A stretch of DNA of 56,491 bases from Pseudomonadota bacterium. GTDB taxonomy: Bacteria; Pseudomonadota; Gammaproteobacteria; Xanthomonadales; Xanthomonadaceae. How positions within the stretch are numbered: position 1 is the first letter of the stretch; the number at the start of each line of letters is the position of its first letter. The DNA lies in assembly GCA_018240435.1 (NCBI GenBank), contig JAFEFT010000023.1:1-56491 (forward strand), read 5' to 3'. This document shows positions 8,362-16,779 of the stretch, one piece after another. Made by a program: the position numbers and the translations under genes. Below the pieces are notes generated by a model that worked only from the letters and a program-made list of their open reading frames with translations, had not been told where the DNA came from and did no database searches.

Positions 8362-8571
8362 ATGAACATCCCGACCCCTCGCTACCGCTGCCCGCTGGGG
8401 CGCCTGCAGCCCGAGCCGATGGACGTGGAGGCCGTCAAGCGCCGCGGCTGGCGCGAGCAACGCCTGCTCGTCGTCTCCCTCGAGGACGACCGGCTCGACT
8501 GGATGGAACGCGAGCTGATCCGCCGAATCGGCGAGCGGCTCTACGGTGCACGGGAGGCGCGCCATGGCTGA
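8362..8571 (+). CDS. Small phage protein, unknown
   Basis: A 69-aa basic and acidic mixed protein (MNIPTPRYRCPLGRLQ ... ERELIRRIGERLYG). It starts one base after the resolvase stop and overlaps the next gene by 8 bp, so it is part of the same operon. No motif or membrane segment is recognised. Confidence 0.55.
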   Translation: MNIPTPRYRCPLGRLQPEPMDVEAVKRRGWREQRLLVVSLEDDRLDWMERELIRRIGERLYGAREARHG

Positions 8572-8950
8572 GTGGACCGTCGAGCGTGTGGCCGAACGCT
8601 TCCGGGAGGCGGCCATCACCGCCCACCGCCTGCCGCCCGTGCGCGTGCAGGGCTACTTCAACACCTGGCCCGCGATCCGCCGCATGCCCTGGGAGACGCT
8701 GGGGGCCGAGCCGACGATCCGGCGCTTCCCGCCCAGCCCCGAGGCCATCGAGCGCATGCTCGAGACCATGCGCTGGGTCTTGTGGCTGGAGGAAGAGGAA
8801 CGCCACCTGGTATGGATGCGCGCCGAGCGCCACCGCTGGCGCGACATCTGCGCCCGCTTCGGCTGCGACCGGACCACGGCGTGGCGGCGGTGGCAGCGGG
8901 CGTTGCATTTGGTGGCCGATCACCTCAACGGCGTCGCCTTGACGGCGTAG
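8564..8950 (+). CDS. DUF6362-like phage protein with C-terminal HTH
   Basis: A 128-aa protein starting MAEWTVERVAERFREAA, with the conserved RLPPVRVQGYFNTWP near residue 30 and a C-terminal helix-turn-helix-like WRDICARFGCDRTTAWRRW. The ATG at 8564 has GGGAGG upstream (8552-8557); a longer upstream ATG lacks one. This family (DUF6362, name from memory) commonly sits just before methyltransferase or terminase genes in siphophages. It may be a late regulator or DNA-binding accessory; function unproven. Confidence 0.65.
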   Translation: MAEWTVERVAERFREAAITAHRLPPVRVQGYFNTWPAIRRMPWETLGAEPTIRRFPPSPEAIERMLETMRWVLWLEEEERHLVWMRAERHRWRDICARFGCDRTTAWRRWQRALHLVADHLNGVALTA

Positions 8951-9238
8951 TGTTTTGGCGTGATTTGGCGGGTGGGGTCGTGCATCCGCGTGCGTCTGCG
9001 GCGTGATGCGGCTTTGGCCGCTGCAACAGATCCACCGGTCCGGGGGTAGGATTGCAGCTATCTTCTGGACAGCGGTGACGATCGGGGAGGCCGCCCGGAC
9101 ATCCACGGGTCCTTCCTGGCCAATAGCCCATGCGGGGGGCGCGAGCGCGGCGCTTCGCCACCGTCAGGATGCAAACCGAGGTTTGCAGGGTTTGCGGTTT
9201 GCAGCCCTCCAGCCCGAGACCTTCTCCCCGACACCCCC
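8951..9238. other. Non-coding leader with GGTTTGC repeats
   Basis: No convincing gene lies between the DUF6362-like gene and the methyltransferase. The stretch contains a perfect palindrome GCAAACCGAGGTTTGC (9171-9186) overlapping three direct copies of GGTTTGC (9180, 9189, 9196). The cluster ends just before a strong hairpin at 9239. It is probably an operator or late-gene control region. Confidence 0.45.
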
Positions 9239-9277
9239 AGCCCGCCCACGGTCCACCGTCGGCGGGCTTCTTCGTTT
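9239..9277 (+). terminator. Strong intrinsic terminator before the methyltransferases
   Basis: AGCCCGCC (9239-9246) pairs with GGCGGGCT (9261-9268), and an inner ACGGT/ACCGT stem extends the hairpin to 13 pairs over a CC loop. TCTTCGTTT follows. The GCCCGCC/GGCGGGC core and TTCGTTT tail recur at two later phage terminators. Confidence 0.7.
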
Positions 9278-9297
9278 CCGAGGCACCGATTCTGGAC

Positions 9298-10713
9298 ATG
9301 CTTGCCGTCACGTACCGCAAGGTCGAGACGCTGATCCCCTACGCCCGCAATCCGCGCACGCACAGCGACGAGCAGATCGCGCGCATCGCCGCCAGCATCG
9401 CCGAGTTCGGCTGGACCAACCCGATCCTGGTCGACGGCGACCACGGCGTGATCGCCGGTCACGGCCGGCTGCTGGCCGCGCGCAAGCTGGGGCTCGCCGA
9501 GGTGCCGGTGATCGAGCTTGCGCACCTGACGCCTGCGCAGAAGCGCGCCTACGTGATCGCCGACAACCGGCTCGCGCTCGATGCCGGCTGGGACGAGGCG
9601 ATGTTGGCGCTGGAGTTCGCCGAACTGGCCGACGCCGGCTTCGATCTGGACCTGACCGGCTTCTCGGCCTCCGAGATCGAAGGCCTGCTCGACGCCATCG
9701 AGAAGACGGAACCGTCCGCCGAAGAGGACACGAGCGCTTTGGTCCGCGACCCGGACGAGGACGACGTCACACCGCCCACGGTGGCGGTCACGCGCCCCGG
9801 CGATCTGTGGCTGCTCGGTGAACATCGGCTGCTGTGCGCCGACAGCCGCGACGCGGCCGCCGTCGCGCGCCTCCTCGATGGCGAGCGGGCGCACCTGCTC
9901 TTCACCAGCCCGCCGTATGCCAACCAGCGCGACTACACCACCGGCGGGATCGAAGACTGGGACGCGTTGATGCAGGGCGTGTTCGGCGCTGCCCGAGCGG
10001 CGCTGCGCGAGGACGCGCAACTCCTGGTCAACCTCGGGCTCGTGCATCGCGACAACGAGTGGCAGCCGTACTGGGACGGCTGGATCGAGTGGATGCGCAC
10101 CCAGGGCTGGCGGCGCTTCGGCTGGTACGTCTGGGACCAGTCGGTGACCGTGCCCGGCGACTGGGCCGGTCGCCTCGCGCCGCGCCATGAGTTCGTGTTC
10201 CACTTCAACCGCCAGGCGCGCAAACCGAACAAGATCGTGCCCTGCAAATGGGCCGGCCACGAGACGCACCTGCGCGCCGACGGCTCGTCCACCGCGATGC
10301 GCGGCAAGGACGGCGCGGTCGGCGCCTGGTGCCACGCGGGGCTGCCGACGCAGGACTTCCGCATCCCGGACTCGGTCGTCGAGGTGACGCGCCAGCGCGG
10401 CCGCATCGGTGAAGGCATCGATCATCCGGCGGTGTTCCCGCTGGGCCTGCCGAAGTTCTTCATCGAGGCCTACACCGACGCGGGCGAGATCGTGTTCGAG
10501 CCGTTCGCGGGCTCGGGCACCACGCTGCTGGCCGGCCAACTCACCGGCCGCCCGGTACGCGCCATCGAACTCGCCCCCGAGTACGTGGACGTCGCGCTGC
10601 GCCGCTGGCTGCAGCACCACCCGGGCACGGTGCCGGTGCTGGAGGGCAGCGGCCGGACCTTCGCCGAAGTCGCCGCCGAGCGGCTGGGCGAGACGGCGGA
10701 GGTCACTGCATGA
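9298..10713 (+). CDS. ParB-domain DNA methyltransferase, TSPPY type
   Basis: A 471-aa fusion. The N-terminus (about 1-100) is ParB/Spo0J-nuclease-like (NPRTHSDEQIARIAASI, VIAGHGRLLAARKLG). The C-terminal methyltransferase has motif IV TSPPY at about 203 before the SAM-binding motif FAGSGTT at about 403, the beta-class order. TSPPY is usual for N4-cytosine enzymes, a prediction only. ATG 9298 is chosen because the terminator ends just upstream; an earlier ATG at 9130 would translate through that hairpin. It likely protects phage DNA from restriction. Confidence 0.85.
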   Translation: MLAVTYRKVETLIPYARNPRTHSDEQIARIAASIAEFGWTNPILVDGDHGVIAGHGRLLAARKLGLAEVPVIELAHLTPAQKRAYVIADNRLALDAGWDEAMLALEFAELADAGFDLDLTGFSASEIEGLLDAIEKTEPSAEEDTSALVRDPDEDDVTPPTVAVTRPGDLWLLGEHRLLCADSRDAAAVARLLDGERAHLLFTSPPYANQRDYTTGGIEDWDALMQGVFGAARAALREDAQLLVNLGLVHRDNEWQPYWDGWIEWMRTQGWRRFGWYVWDQSVTVPGDWAGRLAPRHEFVFHFNRQARKPNKIVPCKWAGHETHLRADGSSTAMRGKDGAVGAWCHAGLPTQDFRIPDSVVEVTRQRGRIGEGIDHPAVFPLGLPKFFIEAYTDAGEIVFEPFAGSGTTLLAGQLTGRPVRAIELAPEYVDVALRRWLQHHPGTVPVLEGSGRTFAEVAAERLGETAEVTA

Positions 10714-11975
10714 GCTGGCTGGCCGATCGCATCGAGCACTGGCCGATCGACAAGCTGCTGCCCTACGTGCGCAACGCCCGCCAGCACTCGGACGAGCAGA
10801 TCGCCCAGATCGCGGCCTCCATCGCGGAGTTCGGCTTCGTCAATCCCATTCTCACCGGCGCCGACGGTGTGCTGGTCGCGGGCCATGGGCGGCTTGCCGC
10901 GGCGCGTAAGCTGGGTCTGGCCACCGTGCCGGTGGTGGTGCTCGATCACCTGACGCCGACCCAGCGCCGCGCCCTGGTGCTCGCGGACAACCGGCTCGCG
11001 GAACTCGCGACCTGGGACGATGCCCTGCTGCGCATCGAACTGGAGGCGCTGCAGGACGATGGCTTCGATCTCGATCTCACCGGATTCGACGCCGATGCAC
11101 TGGCAGAACTGCTGGCCGATGAGGAACCACAGATCGAGGGCCGGACGGAGGACGACGCCGCGCCCGACGTGCCCGAGGAACCCGTCTCCCGGCCGGGCGA
11201 CGTCTGGCGGCTCGGGCCGCACCGCCTGGTCTGCGGGGACGCGACCACCGCCGAGGCCTACGCGCGCCTGTTTCCGGACGGCGAGCGGGCGGACATGGTC
11301 TTCACCGATCCGCCCTACAACGTGAACTACGCCAACAGCGCGAAGGACAAGCTGCGCGGCAAACACCGCCCCATCCTCAACGATGCGCTGGGCGAAGGCT
11401 TCTACGATTTCCTCTTTGATGCGCTGGCGCTGATCATGGCGCACACCCGAGGCGCGATCTACGTCGCCATGTCCTCCAGCGAACTGGACACGCTGCAAGC
11501 GGCCTTCCGCGCCGCCGGCGGGCACTGGTCGACCTTCATCATCTGGGCCAAGAACACCTTCACGCTGGGCCGCTCGGACTACCAGCGCCAGTACGAGCCG
11601 ATCCTCTACGGCTGGCCCGAAGGCGCGACGCGCCACTGGTGCGGCGACCGCGACCAGGGCGACGTCTGGCAGATCAAGAAGCCAGCGAAGAACGATCTGC
11701 ACCCGACCATGAAGCCGGTGGATCTGGTCGAGCGGGCCATCCGCAACTCCAGCCGCCCCGGCGACGTGGTGCTCGACCCCTTCGGCGGCTCGGGCACGAC
11801 CTTGATCGCCGCCGAGAAGGCCGGGCGCGTGGCGCGCCTGATCGAGCTCGACCCGAAGTATGCGGACGTGATCGTGCGGCGCTGGCAGGACTGGACGGGC
11901 CAGCAAGCCACCCGCGAGGCGGATGGCCTGGCCTTCGATCAGGCGGCGAGCGACTCGTCGGCGATCGCGCAGTGA
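10710..11975 (+). CDS. Second ParB-domain DNA methyltransferase, DPPY type
   Basis: A 421-aa paralogue of the preceding gene, with the same ParB-like front (NARQHSDEQIAQIAASIAEFG, LVAGHGRLAAARKLGL) and a beta-class methyltransferase half: FTDPPYNVNYAN at about 198-209 and FGGSGTT at about 358. DPPY suggests N6-adenine methylation. The ATG overlaps the upstream stop (ATGA), so the two are co-translated. Divergence in the catalytic motif suggests two modification specificities from one duplicated architecture. Confidence 0.87.
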   Translation: MSWLADRIEHWPIDKLLPYVRNARQHSDEQIAQIAASIAEFGFVNPILTGADGVLVAGHGRLAAARKLGLATVPVVVLDHLTPTQRRALVLADNRLAELATWDDALLRIELEALQDDGFDLDLTGFDADALAELLADEEPQIEGRTEDDAAPDVPEEPVSRPGDVWRLGPHRLVCGDATTAEAYARLFPDGERADMVFTDPPYNVNYANSAKDKLRGKHRPILNDALGEGFYDFLFDALALIMAHTRGAIYVAMSSSELDTLQAAFRAAGGHWSTFIIWAKNTFTLGRSDYQRQYEPILYGWPEGATRHWCGDRDQGDVWQIKKPAKNDLHPTMKPVDLVERAIRNSSRPGDVVLDPFGGSGTTLIAAEKAGRVARLIELDPKYADVIVRRWQDWTGQQATREADGLAFDQAASDSSAIAQ

Positions 11976-11995
11976 ATCACGAACCCGGTCAGATT

Positions 11996-12022
11996 GGGCA
12001 GCCCGCGCGGGATGTGCTGCCC
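11996..12022. terminator. Hairpin between convergent genes
   Basis: GGGCAGC (11996-12002) pairs with GCTGCCC (12016-12022) over a 13-base loop. It lies between the rightward methyltransferase and the leftward DUF3489 gene, where a bidirectional terminator would be expected. No T-run follows on either strand, so support is modest. Confidence 0.35.
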
Positions 12023-12031
12023 CATCGCGAC

Positions 12032-12619
12032 TCAGGCAAGCCGGTAGACGCGCTCGCCGCCCGGGGATCTCTCGGAGACGATCGTCAGGCCCAGTTTCTT
12101 CTTCAGCGCCCCGGCCAAGGTGCCGCGCACCGTGTGCGCCTGCCAGCCGGTGCTGTCCATGATCTGGCGGAGGGTGGCGCCTTCGGGACGCTGCAGCATC
12201 GCGATTACCTGCGCCTGCTTGCTGTCGGCGCGGGGGCGGCGCGGCTCGGCGCTGCGATGCGCATCCTGCGCCCAGGCCGCTTCGGCGGCGTTCACCGCCG
12301 CCTCCAGGTCGGCCTCGTCGCGCGCCGTCTGCGCCTGCTCGGCCCGGGCGATCACCGCATCGAGTTTCGCAACGAAGGACTGGCGCGGGGCGGTGCGGGC
12401 ACCCGGGCGCGGCACGCCCAAGGCCTCGTAGCCTGCGTCGGCAACGACCCAGACCTCGCCCTGGCGGGCGATCAGGGCGCGGTTGGCCAGGCCGTCGAGC
12501 ACCTTGCGGCGGGCACCGCCTTGGATGTGCTCGGGGAACCAGTCGATTCGGCCGTCGCTGTGCTCGAGCGCATGGGCCAGGATCGCGTGCTGGGCGGGGG
12601 TCAGGGTGATGGTGCTCAT
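12032..12619 (-). CDS. DUF3489 domain protein
   Basis: A 195-aa protein starting MSTITLTPAQ (ATG at 12619, preceded by AGGAGCAGACC). The C-terminal 75 residues (RPRADSKQAQVIAMLQRPEG, LRQIMDSTGWQAHTVRGTLA, KKKLGLTIVSER) match DUF3489, a winged-helix-like domain common in phages and mobile elements. The N-terminal half resembles a second small helical or HTH unit. It reads against the late genes together with two small genes, so it may be a regulator from a separate leftward unit. Confidence 0.8.
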   Translation of the reverse strand: MSTITLTPAQHAILAHALEHSDGRIDWFPEHIQGGARRKVLDGLANRALIARQGEVWVVADAGYEALGVPRPGARTAPRQSFVAKLDAVIARAEQAQTARDEADLEAAVNAAEAAWAQDAHRSAEPRRPRADSKQAQVIAMLQRPEGATLRQIMDSTGWQAHTVRGTLAGALKKKLGLTIVSERSPGGERVYRLA

Positions 12620-12653
12620 GGTCTGCTCCTGGATAGGGATGGATCGGCGCGAG

Positions 12654-12899
12654 TCAGTCTTCCCACAGGTGCTCGCCATCGAGGCTGATCCACAGGCGCG
12701 CATCGCGCGCGGTGGCCATCTCGCGCACCGCCAAGCCGGTTTTGAGGTGGGTGCCGGTCTTGCCGGTGAAGTCGTAACGCTGGCCGTCGTGCATCACGGT
12801 CGCTGGGCCTTGCTCGTCGAACTCGATTCGGATCAGGCGGGTGCCGAGGGCGTTTCCGTTGGTGTCGGTGACCTGGGGTTGGCGGATGCGCAGGGTCAT
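12654..12899 (-). CDS. Small conserved phage protein
   Basis: An 81-aa protein beginning MTLRIRQPQVTDTNGNALG, with beta-rich content (IRIEFDEQGPATVMHDGQRYDFTGKTG) and no catalytic motif. ATG 12899 has the same AGGAGCAGACC leader as the DUF3489 gene, suggesting duplication of the translation start region. Function unknown. Confidence 0.6.
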   Translation of the reverse strand: MTLRIRQPQVTDTNGNALGTRLIRIEFDEQGPATVMHDGQRYDFTGKTGTHLKTGLAVREMATARDARLWISLDGEHLWED

Positions 12900-12931
12900 G
12901 GTCTGCTCCTTGGTGCGTGGTGATTGGGTGA

Positions 12932-13329
12932 GGTGATGAACGCGCTGTTCGCGTGAGAAGCCAAGCGTTCTTGCTTGGCTTCGCATTGCTCGTCAGACCT
13001 TGCGCAACACCGAGATGCCGGCTTGCGCGAGATCCAGGGCAGCAGCGTGGAAGGCGGCTTCGGCCACCCAGGGTGCGGCGCGGGCGTCGTCGAGCAAGCG
13101 GTCGATGGCCGGGCGTGCCTGGGCGCGCATGGCGACGCAGGCGGCTTCGAGCTCGTCGCGGCTGGCGGCGGCCACCTCCTTGCGGCAAGTGCGCACCAGC
13201 ACGGTCAGGGCGGCCTCGGCGAGCTTGGTGGCGAGAAGGTCGGGGATGTGGGGGTTCATCGGGCGTCCTTTCGATCGGGTGGTTCGGGGTGACGTGATGA
13301 ACGCGCTGTTCGCCCGTGAAGCCAAGCGT
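12932..13329. repeat. Diverged direct repeat pair with a perfect hairpin
   Basis: A segment at about 12934-12969 (TGATGAACGCGCTGTTCGC then GAAGCCAAGCGTT) recurs at about 13295-13330 with small differences, flanking the gene at 12993-13259. The left copy also forms a perfect 10-bp hairpin, GAAGCCAAGC / GCTTGGCTTC (12957-12982), with a 6-base loop. In the right copy the sequence encodes MNALFAREAKRF; in the left copy that frame stops after MNALFA. The pair suggests a duplication that brackets a cassette. Confidence 0.5.
12993..13259 (-). CDS. Small helical phage protein, unknown
   Basis: An 88-aa, Ala-rich helical protein (MNPHIPDLLATKLAEAALTVL ... ISVLRKV) starting at ATG 13259 with GAAAGGA upstream. 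It is flanked by the two diverged copies of a 35-bp direct repeat. No family is recognised, and membrane segments are not convincing. Confidence 0.55.
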   Translation of the reverse strand: MNPHIPDLLATKLAEAALTVLVRTCRKEVAAASRDELEAACVAMRAQARPAIDRLLDDARAAPWVAEAAFHAAALDLAQAGISVLRKV

Positions 13330-13356
13330 TTTCTGCGGGTGTTGGCCAAGAACTGA
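13297..13356 (+). CDS. Possible 19-aa peptide before the small terminase
   Basis: ATG 13297 opens MNALFAREAKRFLRVLAKN and stops 3 bp before the small terminase start. It is amphipathic and basic. The ribosome-binding site is weak (GGGGTGACGTG). It may be a leader peptide coupling translation into the late operon, or chance. Confidence 0.25.
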   Translation: MNALFAREAKRFLRVLAKN

Positions 13357-13358
13357 CG

Positions 13359-13910
13359 ATGAATGGATCGAAGAGGGCCATGGGCATCTCGATTCGCGCC
13401 TACGCCCGCCACCGTGGGGTATCGGACACCGCCGTGCACAAGGCCATCCGCACCGGGCGCATCACGCCCGAGGCGGACGGCACCATCGACCCAGACCGGG
13501 CCGACCGCGACTGGACCCGGAACTCCGAGCCGCCGAAGGCGGGAACGGGCTCCCGGACCGTGAAGGTGCGGGTGGCGGAGGATCCGGCCCCCAACCTCGC
13601 CACCGGCCTGCCCGCAGGCGGCACCACGCTCGTGCAGGCGCGCACGGTCAACGAGGTGGTCAAGGCGCAGACCAACAAGGTGCGGCTGGCCCGCCTCAAG
13701 GGCGAACTGGTCGATCGCCACCAGGCCATCGCGCATGTGTTCAAGCTCGCCCGTACCGAGCGCGACGCTTGGCTCAACTGGCCGGCGCGGATCTCGGCGC
13801 AGATGGCGGCCCGGCTCGGCGTGGAGGCTCACACCCTGCACGTGGCCCTGGATGCCGCCGTGCGCGAGCACCTCGCCGAGATCGGGGAACTCAAGGTTCG
13901 GGTCGATTGA
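13359..13910 (+). CDS. Terminase small subunit
   Basis: A 183-aa protein just upstream of, and overlapping by 1 bp, the large terminase. It has an N-terminal winged-helix DNA-binding segment (ISIRAYARHRGVSDTAVHKAIRTGRI), a linker, and a helical oligomerisation part (RLARLKGELVDRHQAIAHVFKLARTERDAWL), as in Nu1-type small terminases. It would recognise the packaging site and recruit the motor. ATG 13380 (MGISIRAYAR), with AGAGGG upstream, is an equally good start. Confidence 0.8.
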   Translation: MNGSKRAMGISIRAYARHRGVSDTAVHKAIRTGRITPEADGTIDPDRADRDWTRNSEPPKAGTGSRTVKVRVAEDPAPNLATGLPAGGTTLVQARTVNEVVKAQTNKVRLARLKGELVDRHQAIAHVFKLARTERDAWLNWPARISAQMAARLGVEAHTLHVALDAAVREHLAEIGELKVRVD

Positions 13911-15883
13911 TGGACGAGTTCGCCTATGAGGGCTGGGACGTCATCGAGCGCGCTTGGCGCGAGGGCCTCACGCCGGACCCGCTGCTCACCGTCTCCGAAT
14001 GGGCCGACCGTCACCGGGTGCTGTCGAGCAAGGCCTCGAGCGAGCCGGGGCGCTGGCGCACCAGCCGCACGCCGTATCTGAAGGCGATCATGGACTGCCT
14101 GTCGCCGACCTCGCCCATCGAGCGCGTGGTGTTCATGAAGGGCGCGCAGGTGGGCGCGACCGAGACCGGCTCGAACTGGATCGGCTACGTGATCCACCAC
14201 GCGCCCGGGCCGATGATGGCGGTGTGGCCCACCGTGGAGATGGCCAAGCGCAACTCCAAGCAGCGCATCGACCCGCTGATCGAGGAGTCGCCGGTGCTCT
14301 GCGAACTCATCGCCCCGGCGCGTTCGCGCGACTCGGGCAACACCATCCTCGCCAAGGAGTTTCGTGGCGGCGTGCTGGTGATGACCGGCGCGAACAGCGC
14401 GGTGGGCCTGCGCTCGATGCCGGTGCGCTATCTCTTTCTCGACGAGGTGGACGCCTACCCGCTCGATGTCGAGGGGGAGGGCGATGCGATCTCGCTCGCT
14501 GAGGCGCGCACGCGCACCTTTGCGCGGCGCAAGATCTTCATCGTCTCGACGCCGACGATCGCGGGCGCCTCGGCCATCGAGCGTGAGTACGAGGCCAGCG
14601 ACCAGCGCCGCTACTTCGTGCCCTGCCCGCATTGCTCGCACCGGCAGTGGCTGCGCTTCGAGCAACTGCGTTGGGAGAAGGGCCGGCCCGAGACGGCGGC
14701 GTATGTGTGCGAATCATGCGAGACGGCGATCGCCGAGCACCACAAGACCTGGATGCTGGAGCACGGCGAGTGGCGCGCGACGGCGGAAGGCTCGGGCAAG
14801 ACGGCGGGGTTTCATCTGTCGTCGCTGTACAGCCCGCTGGGCTGGCGCGCCTGGTGCGAGATCGCCGCTGCGTGGGAAGCCGCCGTCAGTAAAGAGTCGG
14901 GATCGGCCGCTGCCATCAAGACTTTCAAGAACACCGAGCTCGGCGAGACCTGGGTCGAGGAGGGCGAAGCGCCCGACTGGCAACGCCTGCTGGAGCGGCG
15001 CGAGGATTACCCGATCGGCACCATTCCCGCCGGCGGGCTCTTGCTCACCGCCGGCGCCGACGTGCAGAAGGACCGCATCGAGGTCTCGGTCTGGGCCTTC
15101 GGGCGTGGCAAGGAGGCCTGGCTCATCGAGCACCGGGTGCTGATGGGCGACACCGCACGGGATGCGGTGTGGAAGGCGCTGGGTGGGATGCTCGCCGAGA
15201 CCTGGACCCATGCCTCGGGCGCGGCCATGCCGCTGGCCCGCTTGGCGCTGGACACCGGCTTTGCGACACAGGAGGCCTACGCCTTCGTGCGCGCCTGCCG
15301 CGACGCGCGGGTGATGGCGGTCAAGGGCGTGCGGACGGGTTCGATGGGGGGCGCGGCCCTGATCGGCACACCGACGGCGGTCGATGTCTCGCAGGCGGGC
15401 AAGAAGCTGCGCCGGGGCATCAAGGTGTATGCGGTCGCGGTGGGGCTCGCCAAACTCGAGTTCTACAACCACCTGCGCCAGAGCGCGGAGGTGGCCGACG
15501 ACGGCGTGACGGTGACCTACCCGGCCGGTTTCGTCCACCTGCCCAAGATCGACGCCGAGTTCATCCAGCAGCTCTGCGCCGAGCAACTGATCACCCGCCG
15601 CGACAGGAATGGTTTTCCGGTGCGGGAGTGGCAGAAGGTGCGTGAGCGCAACGAAGCGCTGGACTGCTACGTGTATGCCCGTGCTGCTGCTGCGGCCGCA
15701 GGGCTCGACCGCTTCGAGGAACGCCACTGGCGCGAACTGGAGCGGCAACTGGGGCTGGCCAGTCCGCCAGCCCTTGAAACACCTACTGAATCGATCACCG
15801 AGGCCACCCATCGAGGTGGCCTGGGTGTTTCTGGCAACCGCAACACCGGCCGGCGCGTGATCAAGAGCCGCTGGCTGTCCTGA
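13910..15883 (+). CDS. Terminase large subunit, lambda gpA family
   Basis: A 657-aa packaging motor and nuclease. The ATPase centre shows MKGAQVGATE (Walker A-like, about 76-85) and LFLDEVDAY (Walker B, 175-183). Two CxxC pairs (C239-C242, C267-C270) may bind zinc, as in gpA relatives. The C-terminal nuclease half carries GADVQKDRIEVSVWAFG and DTGFATQEAYAF acidic strands. The family cuts concatemers and pumps DNA into proheads. Length is standard. The ATG overlaps the small subunit stop. Confidence 0.93.
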   Translation: MDEFAYEGWDVIERAWREGLTPDPLLTVSEWADRHRVLSSKASSEPGRWRTSRTPYLKAIMDCLSPTSPIERVVFMKGAQVGATETGSNWIGYVIHHAPGPMMAVWPTVEMAKRNSKQRIDPLIEESPVLCELIAPARSRDSGNTILAKEFRGGVLVMTGANSAVGLRSMPVRYLFLDEVDAYPLDVEGEGDAISLAEARTRTFARRKIFIVSTPTIAGASAIEREYEASDQRRYFVPCPHCSHRQWLRFEQLRWEKGRPETAAYVCESCETAIAEHHKTWMLEHGEWRATAEGSGKTAGFHLSSLYSPLGWRAWCEIAAAWEAAVSKESGSAAAIKTFKNTELGETWVEEGEAPDWQRLLERREDYPIGTIPAGGLLLTAGADVQKDRIEVSVWAFGRGKEAWLIEHRVLMGDTARDAVWKALGGMLAETWTHASGAAMPLARLALDTGFATQEAYAFVRACRDARVMAVKGVRTGSMGGAALIGTPTAVDVSQAGKKLRRGIKVYAVAVGLAKLEFYNHLRQSAEVADDGVTVTYPAGFVHLPKIDAEFIQQLCAEQLITRRDRNGFPVREWQKVRERNEALDCYVYARAAAAAAGLDRFEERHWRELERQLGLASPPALETPTESITEATHRGGLGVSGNRNTGRRVIKSRWLS

Positions 15884-15895
15884 CGAGGAGACGCT

Positions 15896-16387
15896 ATGTC
15901 ACTGACCACCCGCATCGAGAGCCTGGTCATCCGCGTCGCGCAGGAGTTCAACGACGTCCGCGCGAAGGCCGGGAACCTCGCCCACCTCACCACCACCGAC
16001 AAGTCGAGCCTGGTGGCGGCCATCAACGAGCTGAAGGCCGCGGTGCAGGCCTCGGGCGCGATCGACGACGCCCAGGTCGCCACCACCAGCACCTACTCGT
16101 CGAGCAAGATCGTCACGCTGCTGGAGGTGCTCAAGGCCGAGATCCTGGGCGGGGCCGATGCCGCCTACGACACGCTGCTGGAGATCCAGCAGCTGCTGCA
16201 GGACGGCACCAGCGGCCTGGACGCGCTGCTCGCCGCGGTCAACCACCGCGTGCGCTTCGACGCGGCGCAGACCCTGACGGCTACCGAGCAGGCCCAGGCG
16301 CGCAGCAACATCGGCGCCGTGGCCGCCGCCGAGGTGGGCGACACCGACACCGACTTCGTTGCGATCTTCGAAGGGGCGCTGGTCTGA
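15896..16387 (+). CDS. Tail-fibre-like protein
   Basis: A 163-aa protein with two phage fibre signatures: NLAHLTTTDKSSLVAAINELK near the N-terminus and FDAAQTLTATEQAQARSNIG near the C-terminus, the short helical repeats seen in fibre shafts and chaperone-dependent tips. AGGAGA precedes the ATG. It lies between terminase and gpW, an unusual place for fibre genes, and overlaps the next gene by 1 bp. Confidence 0.6.
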   Translation: MSLTTRIESLVIRVAQEFNDVRAKAGNLAHLTTTDKSSLVAAINELKAAVQASGAIDDAQVATTSTYSSSKIVTLLEVLKAEILGGADAAYDTLLEIQQLLQDGTSGLDALLAAVNHRVRFDAAQTLTATEQAQARSNIGAVAAAEVGDTDTDFVAIFEGALV

Positions 16388-16779
16388 TGAGCCTGGTCTC
16401 GCGCATCGGCGTCTTGGTCGGCCGCATCGGGCGGGAGGTCAAGGTCAAGGTCGGCGCCGACCACCCGGGTCTGGCGCGCGCCTGGGTGTGCTTCGGGTTT
16501 GTGGGCAACCAGGTCGTCGTGCGCGCTGCGCACAACGTCGCCTCGGTCACGCGGCTCGCCCCAGGGCGCTACCGCGTGCACTTCGCCAGCCCGCTGCCGG
16601 ACGCGAACTATGCCTGGGTGGGCGTGGCCCGCAGCAGCACCAACAGCGGCACGCAGCGGCTGCTGATCGTGCGCGCGACCGCCGACGAGAAGGCGCCGAC
16701 GCACGTCGATGTGGGCTGCGCGACCACCGCCGCGTCCTTCGCCGACTCCCCCGAGATCAACCTCGTGGTCTACCGCTGA
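16387..16779 (+). CDS. Putative fibre-tip or receptor-binding domain protein
   Basis: A 130-aa beta-rich protein (WVCFGFVGNQVVVRAAHNVASV, LAPGRYRVHFASPLPDANYAWVGVA) resembling the C-terminal knob domains of phage fibres, in which NY.W and short strands recur. It opens with helical residues MSLVSRIGVLVGRIG similar to the start of its neighbour, so the two may form a split fibre. Inference from fold pattern and adjacency only. Confidence 0.5.
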   Translation: MSLVSRIGVLVGRIGREVKVKVGADHPGLARAWVCFGFVGNQVVVRAAHNVASVTRLAPGRYRVHFASPLPDANYAWVGVARSSTNSGTQRLLIVRATADEKAPTHVDVGCATTAASFADSPEINLVVYR

